A stretch of 64,000 nucleotides of DNA from Hirsutella rhossiliensis (lineage: Eukaryota; Ascomycota; Sordariomycetes; Hypocreales; Ophiocordycipitaceae): assembly GCF_020360975.1 (NCBI RefSeq), contig NW_025408669.1:5146001-5210000 (forward strand), given 5' to 3'. A program made the position numbers and the translations under genes. The stretch's first letter is position 1, and every line of letters starts with the position of its first letter. Below, piece by piece: positions 55,981 to 64,000 of this stretch. The notes below the pieces were generated by a model. It saw only the letters and a list, made by a program, of their open reading frames with translations. It did not search any database and had not been told where the DNA came from.

Positions 55981-56462
55981 TATTATAACTATAGCTACTA
56001 GGCCGCTAATAGTCGACTACGTTAAGTATATAATACGGTCTAATAGATAAATAGTCGGCACGACTATCTAATAGATATAGGATCGAGGGGATCGTAGAGA
56101 TCTAAGTAATCTAAGATTAATAGGATTACTACGCTCTATACGATCTAACGTTAGGGATTACTACGCTTTATACGATCTAACGTTAGGGATTATAGCTAGG
56201 CCTATAATCTAAGGATAGTCTCTATAGGTATATATAGCTACCTACTTTTACTCCTTTAGATAGATAGCTCGATAGCTTTTAATATAGATCTTTATTACGA
56301 TTCTATCTCTAATTTTAATTACCTAGTTATAGTCTATAGTTTATAACCTCTAACTTATTACTAACGTAATATACTTATTATTACTTAGACCACGCCCTAT
56401 TATATCTACTAATATAAACCCCTCGATAGGTTTATCCCTTAAGAATAATACCGGTCGTTATA
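55981..56462 (+). repeat. Gypsy B 3' LTR
   Basis: 482 bp, uninterrupted, and the empty-site reference for the young Gypsy insertion: GATAGTCTCTATAG occurs here once. Its U3 is unlike those of copies A and the young element, apart from repeated GATC words. Confidence 0.92.
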
Positions 56463-57135
56463 TATAGGCCTTAAAGACTTTACTATACTAGCTCTTTCTA
56501 AGCTATATATATATATTATTAATAAAGAGGTAGTAATAAGCTATATAGGATATTATAACTAGATAAAGATAATACTAACGTATACTTATACCGGCCTATA
56601 GCCGATCTATAGTATACTTTAGATCTAAAGTAACTTTAAGGTAAAGTAAGTGCCTATACTATTAACCGATCTTATAGTAGTAGTGCTCTAACTTAAGGGG
56701 AGGGAAGTAATAGTAGTATTAATATATATATAAGGAAAGAATAATAAGGCGCTAATAAGCGCGATAGAGCTATTATATAACCTAATTAACTACTTTTATA
56801 ATAAGATAGGAAACTATATAAATATAGTTTTAGTAAGAAACTTTAACAGCTATAATCTCTTTTAAGGTAGAGATAAAGTATTAGCGAGTAGATAAGGGAA
56901 GGGCTAGCTTATTATTAACTTAATAAATAACTTTAGTCTTAGTAGCCTCTTATTAAAAGGGACGAAAATATAATAAAGAGCGGATAAGAAGAGTACTATT
57001 AACTTAGTACTAGTATTAATAAAACTAGTAAATAAGGTAATATCCTATATAACTTACTTAATAGATTATAGGTTAGTATTATATACTAGTCCCTTAATAT
57101 AAGGCTAGTACGTTAAACTTACTATCTACTTAGAT
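56463..57135 (+). pseudogene. Old RIP-mutated LINE: ORF2 endonuclease relic
   Basis: After Gypsy B, the old LINE resumes with an endonuclease-type frame. A block near 56840-56880 reads like 'NIVLVGDFNRHNPLWGG' with RIP changes, and 'IDLVLA' follows near 57000. The N-terminal part of ORF2 and the RT are not visible, so the element was already truncated or decayed. Confidence 0.65.
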
Positions 57136-58139
57136 CTAGTATAGGTTTAACGGGTAATTAAATAAACTAGCTACTATATATAATTAAATATATTATATAG
57201 ACTAGCTACTATATATTATTACGCGCGTTAAATATAGACTAGCTACTAGTCTTATAAGTTAAAGTAAGAGTAGTAATAACTATTTATATTCTTCTCTACC
57301 CGCCTAAGATTTAATAGGTTCTCTATCTTTTATATATACTATAGCGAGCGTAAGACCTTACTTAAGGCTTTAACTAAGTAATATCTTAACCTTATAATTA
57401 TATAACGGTAGTATAGCGTATTAGCGATATTTCCTAGTATTTTCCCTAAGTAAGTATAGGTATTTCTTTATAATTTCCTTACTATATTCTTATAGTAACT
57501 TCTTAGGGAAATATCGGTATAATCCTTAAGGAGCTATTATTACTTAGGAAATCGTAGTATATTCCCTATATAATATATCCTTAAAGGAAATCTCCGTAAA
57601 ATATCTATATAATCCGCTTAGTTATTATTTCTAGGATTTCTAGGTAATTTCCTAGAGTTTACTTAATAGCTTCTAGGTTCCTTCTTTTATAGGGAGCCTT
57701 AAGGAGTTAGGGGTAACTTCCTTAAGGGAGGCCGATATCGTTATAGGTACTTAGATTATCGACCGTAGGGTGTCTTATAATAAATACCTAAGGCGAAAGA
57801 ATTAACCGACGTCCTTATTAGTCTCTTATAGTATTTAAGCGGGAGTCGCGCTAATAGGGAATTATAGTAAAGTTATATAGATTTCTAAGGTTAATATAAA
57901 GAATAACTTATATTTTATCTAAGATATAACTTAGTACGACTAATACTAAGGGCGTAAGGTAGCTAAGCTAAGAGTAAAATACTATTAAAACTAAGGGCGC
58001 TAAGTAGCTAAGCTAGGGCTATAAATAAGTAAGGCTAGGGGCGTAGTATAGCTAAGCTAGGGAAAACTAATTATAACTAAGGGCGCTCTATAGCTAAGCT
58101 AGTAGAAAAAAAAGGAATAAGACTAAGGATATAATAAGG
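57136..58139. other. AT-rich debris with degenerate tandem repeat
   Basis: No gene is seen. Four units containing CTAAGGGCG…TAGCTAAGCTA recur at about 57946, 57994, 58033 and 58078, with 40-48 bp between units. Copies of GACTAGCTACTA occur near 57170-57250. Confidence 0.5.
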
Positions 58140-59400
58140 CTAAACCGGTAACCGACTATTTTATATAGTAGGGGTAAGGGTAAGGTAGGGAATCTCCTCC
58201 TTAGCGTCCTTCTCTATTAGATCCTTAGGGCCTACTAGCACGTTATCTAGGGCATCCTATATATTAGAGGCTCTATAGATAGGCACGCTATAAGCGTTAT
58301 TTAGGGCCGGTTCTACTAAGAGTATTATAGCTAGTCCGTCGCGAGAGGCTAGAACCTAGTTATAGATTGCTACTACTAGTGCCTATATAGTTAGGCCTAG
58401 GTTTTAAAACCTACTTAGGTACGCGTTAGTAAACTTTTAGTTTAATAAGTTAAAATAAGCTATTATATTAGCTATATAAAGGCAGGCCGCTACTAGCGTA
58501 TAAAGGGGGCCGATATAGGCCGCTCTTTAATATACCGTAGTAAGCTTAGGCGAGTTATCTAGGAGGTAGGCGGCGAAAGCAAACTAATAGATAAAGCTAG
58601 TAGGTACTTTAGTAAGGGCGGCGTACTAGCTAAGTAAGAGGTCGGCGTCGGCCTCCTTATAGATAGCGGCAAATATATTTACTTAAATTATAGCCGCGTT
58701 TAAGGCTTTATAAACTAAAGCTTTTAACCTAGAGTAAATAATACCTATATAGCTATCTATATCGGCCGGGTTATTATAGTATACTATAAAAGGTATAATA
58801 AGGGATAGTCTAGGTTTTCTATAGCTTAGAACCTAGAAGGGGTTAAGCTTCTATTAAACTAGTATTAGGGCCTATTTCTTAGCGAATAGGTTAGCCTATT
58901 TAAAAGGAGTAAAGGGTAGGGCCGCGGCGGCAGCGAGTAAGTATCTAGTAAACGGGTTCCTTAATAGCTCGTCGAAGGTAAGGTCTACTATATTAAATCC
59001 TCTAGGTTTAGCCGGGGTACGCTTAAGGCTCTCCTTAAACTTATAGGTTCCCGGTATACCAGTAGCCTTACGCTCTTCTACGGCGGCGGCCTTAAATATC
59101 TTTAAATAGGTAGGGAGGTACTTTACGCTAGTAATAGTAATAATAATTATAAGTATCTTAGCGTCTATAAAGGCGACCTATTTAAATAAGAGCTTATTAA
59201 CGACGTCGGCTAAGATAGTAGCGATCTATATAGTTCTAATAGCGCTAGTTATTATCTTAGTTTTATTAAGGAAGATAGCCCTATTTAAGTTATATAGTAA
59301 TAAAGGGAGAAGCTCGTCCTTATTAAATAATAAGGCAAACTACTTTAATAGGAATAAGGGTATATACTTAAAGTATATATAGTATATAGCTAAGGATTAG
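58140..59400 (-). pseudogene. Unrecognised RIP-mutated reading frame of about 415 codons
   Basis: One minus-strand frame from about 59400 to 58140 is interrupted only by TAG and TAA. The implied protein is Ala-, Leu- and Tyr-rich and helical, with a basic, Pro/Gly-containing segment near 59010-59060 ('GIPGTYKFKESLKR') and acidic ends. It has no zinc motif or RT motif. G+C is above that of the flanks. I cannot name the family; it may be a structural protein of an unknown element or a duplicated host gene. Confidence 0.48.
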
Positions 59401-61119
59401 TAAAGTAATTAACTATATAATTATCTAATTATCGGTCTTATATATAGCTCTAAGGGCCTTAGGTTATAAATATAAGTCTTAGAGATTTCTTTATTTTATA
59501 CTTCTTTATTTTTACTAAAGTCGCGTAACTAGCGGTCTTTACTTTAAAGGAGAAAAATAAAAATTTAAATTAATTATAATTAAGGAAGATACTTAATTAG
59601 ATAATTAAGGTCTTTATAACGCCTTTAAGTATACTTAAAAGTAAGTTAAAAGGGGAGTACTAAGGGTCTTATCCCTTTAATAGGCTAATATCTATAAGGG
59701 TATAATCTTACCTATTAAACTCCTCCTTAGCGACTTTTTAACCTAAGATATTAATAGAAAGGGCGCGATAATAATAAGTAAGGCTCCCTTCTTAAGTATA
59801 TAAGTAAGTAAATAAACTATCGATAGAACTTTTCTCTTTTACTATAATCCTTTCCTTTTAAGTTATTTATTCCTCCTTTTACCTATAAGCTACTTATTTA
59901 GCTCTTTCTTATTTTTACTTATATACTTCCTTTTTTAGATAATTATCTACTACCTCTTATATATACTCTTAAGTATTTACGCTTATTATTCTTAAGGGCG
60001 TTAGGGAAATAAAGTATTTAATATCTTTACTAGTCTATAGCTTTAGGTATAGCTAGATTAAATAAGCTATAAAGTCTTATAGACTAGTCGTTATTACGTC
60101 GCTAGTAGTCTTATATAAATATATAAAATTATAGTTATTAATATCCTAGCGGTAGTTTTAATATATTCCTAGGTTTTTAACTCCTTTAACCTAAGAGGGT
60201 TTAAAGCTTAGTATAAACCTTATAGGGACTATAGCTAAAGAGGCTATTACTATACTTTATTTCTAAGGAGTAATAAAGCATACTATAAGCGTTACTAAAG
60301 TCTTTAGCCTTAAGGTAATTAACTAAGCGCCTAGTAATTTTAAAGTCCTAAGGTAAGTTAGTAGCCGCGCTATTTACCTTTCTTCCTTACTAGCTTCTTA
60401 TTAAGCTATTAGTAGGGGTATAGTTATAAGTCTTTTACTCCTTTATATATTTAAAGGGGTCGTTAGTAGTAGGTAAGGAGTAGGCTTAATTAGCTATATA
60501 TTTAAAAGGGAAAATAAGGGCGTTATTTCTATATAAATAAAGGGACTAGTAAGGGCGCTTAGCTCTTTCTTTTATAGATTCTAAAGTAGGGATCCTATCT
60601 TAAGGTTACTTAAGGAAAGGCTACTTAGTTTAAATAAAGAGCTTAATTTAGTTAATGCTTAAAGTAATAAAGGTCTAAGCTTATTCTCGATTCCTATTAG
60701 CGTAATTAAATAGTTAAGGGTCTTTTTAAAGAAGAGTTTTATAAAGAAACTATATATAGCTTAAGCGATTAGGTTAGGTTACTTTATAAGGGTAGCTAGT
60801 ATAGTTAGCTCTTTTCTTACTCTCCTTACTATATAAGCTAGTTCTATATCTTTTTAAAGCGGTAGTTTTTATCTACTAAGCCTATCTTAAAGGTTAACTA
60901 CTTTTAAGACTTCTTAAAGGTCTTATTCTTCTTAATCTCTTAGAATAATATAGTTATATTAGTAAATCTATTTATACCTAGGAATCCTTATAAGAAAGAC
61001 TCTACTAAAAGTTATTAAACCTTAATTAAATAATATCTTTTATAGTCGTTTAACCTTACTATTAAACTACTAAGAAACTCCGCTACCTTATAATACTACT
61101 TATATATAATTAAGTTCGT
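59401..61119. other. RIP-degraded DNA, nothing recognisable
   Basis: TpA-rich on both strands. Short open stretches are no longer than expected in AT-rich DNA, and no motif was found. Confidence 0.5.
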
Positions 61120-62290
61120 TCGCCGCGATAGCTTAGATTCTATATATTAGCCTATTAATATAGCCTTTTATACTTATCCTCTTATCTAGCTTAAAGAAAT
61201 ACTAGTCTTAGTATAAGATTTTATCTATCTATAAGGCTTTTTATATTGCCCTATACCTTTACTTTAAAATTACTTTAACCTTTAAGCATCGCTATTTAAT
61301 TATCTTAAGGTATAGCCCGACTATACCTTTAACTTAGTATTAAATTATTATTAAGGCTAAGTAGCTATATTACTACCCTTCTTATTAAGCAGTATAAAGG
61401 ACTAGCGTATAAGTAAAGTTATAAGGAACTTAAAGGATATAAAGAAACTACCGATATACTTATAAGAATATATAGAGTCTAGCGTGCTATCTTTTTTTTA
61501 AGTATTAAAAACAACTAAGTTTCCTTCTTTATAGTCTTAAAGGAACGCTCCTTAATAAAGTCCCCCTTTATTTAGTCTTACTAAAAAGTTAATAACTTTA
61601 GTTATATACCTTTATTTATATATAAAGCGACTAAGGTTAAAAGTAAAAGCGGTAAACTTACTTAAATACTCCTTATTATTTAGGTATTTATAGTACTTTA
61701 TATTTCTATTTTTTATATCTTCGATAGGTTCCCCTTAATAGTTAGTATAAACTAATAGTAAGTAAGGTAAGGGGTATACTATATTCTTAATACATTTTAT
61801 TAAGATCTTAATTATCGCGCTAAGGCTAAAGCTTATAGCTTATTATTTATCGATAGCTCTATAAAGAAAGTTATATATATTAATAATAAACTCTTATTAA
61901 TAGGCCTTATTCCTAGTAAATCTATTTATCTTTTTAACGCCCTTATATATTATCTAAGCGTCTTTAAAGGTAATATCCCGCTGTTTAATAGGGCCTATTA
62001 GTATTAAGTACTAATAATCTCTATAAATATACTAAGGAGGTTACTTCTACTTATAAACGTCTCGTTAGTCTTAGTCTATAAACCTTTCCTTATCTTTAGC
62101 GTAAAAGCGCCTTTTACTACCTTTTACTTTAACTTTATTATAGTAAGTAAGTAAAATAAAGCTCTTACTCTTAAATAGTAATACGCTAAAAAAGATAGTA
62201 GTATTCTTAAGGAGGTTTATAGCTAGGCCTAGGATACTATTTAGGTTCGCCGCTATATCTTAGGAAAGGGTAAAGTAAGTAAAAGAAAGG
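61120..62290 (-). pseudogene. Unrecognised RIP-mutated reading frame of about 390 codons
   Basis: A single minus-strand frame runs from about 62290 to 61120 with only TAA and TAG as stops. The implied protein is Lys-, Tyr- and Ile-rich (partly an effect of RIP), with Gln-rich positions restored if TAG/TAA are read as CAG/CAA. A hydrophobic stretch lies near 62150-62210. No domain is recognised. Confidence 0.42.
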
Positions 62291-64000
62291 AAGAAAATAA
62301 GATTAAATAGTTAGGGTAAGTAGTTTTAAGTTATAACGCTAAGAGGCTAAGAGGGTATTATATATATATATAAGAGTTATATTAGTAAAGGGGATCGTTA
62401 TAAGTAAGGAAGCGTGCGAAATATATATATATATATATATATAGAAGGAAGAAGAAGGAAGGAAGAAGGAGGGTATAGTAAAAGGAATAAATAGTTATTA
62501 AAGCACGCGGTTATTAGTTACTTTAGCTAGCTTTTATAGTAGTAAGGTCTTAAGTATATTTAAGGGTTACGCTTAAATAGCTTCTTTTACTAGTTATTAA
62601 TTAAGGAGCTATTTAATCTCTACTCTTTTCTTATCTTCTTTACTCTTTTTATTCCTTTTCTTTCTCTTTTCTCCTCTATCTTCTTTATTTCTTTAGACCG
62701 CTACCTTTTATCTTCTCCTTTTACGACTACCCCTTCTTCTTTATTATATTTTATAAGACCGCTAAACTTAAAACTAAAAAGCTACTAAATATCGTTAACC
62801 TCTTTTTAACTACTCTTTTATAACCTTCCTTTATTACTATAACTTTTTTTACTTAGAATTATTATACTAAGGTCTTTCCTTTTTATATAAAGTACTTTTA
62901 AGTAATAACTATCTAACTTATTTAATCTTACTTAGCTTATTCTAACTATCTTCTTTTATAAATCTATAGTTACTTTAAGACCTAGGTCTATAATAAAAAT
63001 AATATTAGTTACTAAGGGTTTTTAATTTATATAGAAATTACCTTTTAGTTATAGGTTTTATTAAAAGCTCCCGATATCGTTAAGATTAAAGTATATAGTT
63101 ACTCTCCTTTCTCTTACTTTCTTAAGAGTATACTAAGTTAGTATAATTAAATTATCTTCTATACCCTTTATTATAAACGTTAGCTAGTAACTTATATCTC
63201 TATAAAAATCACTTATTTATATAGATACTTCTTTTCTTAGCTTAGTTTAAGGTAATAAAAATACTCTTAAGTAGTCTTAATTACTTTATATAGAACTTAT
63301 AATCCTTACCTTTATTAAGGGTATATTTAAACTTATTAAATAACTATAACTTCTACTTATAAGTACGTTATATTTCCTTTTTATAAGTATATTTCTCTTT
63401 TAAGTACTATTAGTAGCTCTTACGCTAACTATATCTAGGATTTAACTAAGGCGCTTATTTATAAATAGTAGTACTTTAATAGATACTATAGGGCTACTTA
63501 TAACCTTAATAGATTCGCTAACTATATATATAGTTATAATTTCTATACTAACCTTAAGACTAATAAATTTTATAATAAGTATATTAGTAATAAGGCCGCC
63601 CTTTATCTTCTTTATAATATCCTTAATCCCTTTAGTTCTACTAAGGATTTAGAGGAAAGGGAGGAAATTAACCTTATACTTATTTTACTTAGAAAGAGAT
63701 TATATAGGTTTAACGAGCTCTCTCTTAAATAATAATTAAATAGTTTTTAAGTTTACTTTATAGTAGTCTATAGTAGGTTTACTAAGAGTAAGTAGCCTTA
63801 TTTAATTACTATTTTTAGTAGTAAAAGTTTTTCTTTTAAGGTTATATATATTTAATTTAGTAAGTTAGAAATATATTAAAATTTATTTTATAAGCGCGTT
63901 TATTTTTACTACTATAAGTCTCTTATTTTATAATAAAAAATAAATATTCTTATCTATAAAGTAAAAAGTCTTATTTTTAAAGGAGGTAAGTAGTAAGAAT
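62291..64000. other. AT-rich debris at the window end
   Basis: An AT microsatellite lies at about 62418-62445. A plus-strand open stretch near 63440-63690 is probably another RIP relic, but it is too short and altered to name. The sequence continues beyond the window. Confidence 0.45.

Larger units (their letters stand above)
34989..56462 (+). mobile_element. Gypsy chromovirus copy B, heavily RIP-mutated, twice interrupted
   Basis: The LTRs are equal: the 5' LTR is 241 + 241 bp once the young Gypsy is removed, and the 3' LTR (55981-56462) is 482 bp. The target duplication TATAG flanks both ends (34984-34988 and 56463-56467). Net length without the nested elements is about 7.9 kb. RIP is symmetric here, with both TpG and CpA nearly absent, so it is older than, or more often exposed to RIP than, copy A. 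The host sequence is the old LINE. Confidence 0.94.

Noticed and set aside
1..64000. tRNA or rRNA genes
   Set aside because: No cloverleaf or conserved rRNA core was noticed in a reading of both strands; a tRNAscan run would be decisive.

Overview
The window is a transposon graveyard from a filamentous ascomycete (Pezizomycotina). Three things point there. Most of it carries repeat-induced point mutation (RIP): TpG and CpA are almost gone, TpA dominates, and old reading frames are broken almost only by TAG and TAA. The element set is typically fungal: chromodomain Gypsy elements, Tad-like LINEs with zinc-knuckle ORF1, a Fot1/pogo transposon and a Copia element. I see no rRNA, tRNA, CRISPR array or housekeeping gene. 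The species cannot be named from this sequence.

Layout. 1-4567 is the 3' part of a partly RIP-mutated Gypsy element (copy A). 4568-15990 is older RIP debris: an unrecognised plus-strand frame, a solo Copia LTR (9243-9810), a minus-strand Gypsy integrase relic, a Pif1-like helicase relic split by a small inverted-repeat element, and a second unrecognised frame. 15991-24765 is a head-to-tail minus-strand array: a chimeric non-autonomous element, a 5'-truncated LINE, a full-length 5.9 kb LINE and a second chimeric element, joined through a repeated 14-bp motif. 24766-26563 is a short non-repetitive island with one plausible host gene, a secreted cysteine-rich protein with an internal domain duplication. 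26564-32465 is a second full-length LINE copy in inverted orientation.

32480-57180 is a Russian-doll insertion into an old RIP-mutated LINE. A Fot1/pogo element (32581-34430, TA target duplication) and Gypsy B (34989-56462, target duplication TATAG) sit in that LINE. Gypsy B in turn contains a Copia element (46475-52507, target duplication ATAAA) and a young, unmutated Gypsy (35230-42747, target duplication AGTCT) inserted in its 5' LTR. 57180-64000 is AT-rich RIP debris with two long unrecognised minus-strand frames.

The most notable observation is that all three Gypsy copies carry, antisense between pol and the 3' LTR, a small gene encoding a six-cysteine cluster (Zn2Cys6-like spacing) followed by a coiled coil. 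It is readable in one young and two RIP-mutated copies, so it is a family trait and not a chance frame. Other points of interest are repeated LINE insertion at one 14-bp sequence, a SINE-like chimeric family built on the LINE tail, and two separate age layers of transposons, heavily RIP-mutated and RIP-free.

The frame breaks in the unmutated elements are mostly single-base losses in short homopolymers. Some may be uncorrected long-read consensus errors, so 'pseudogene' calls on those copies are provisional.
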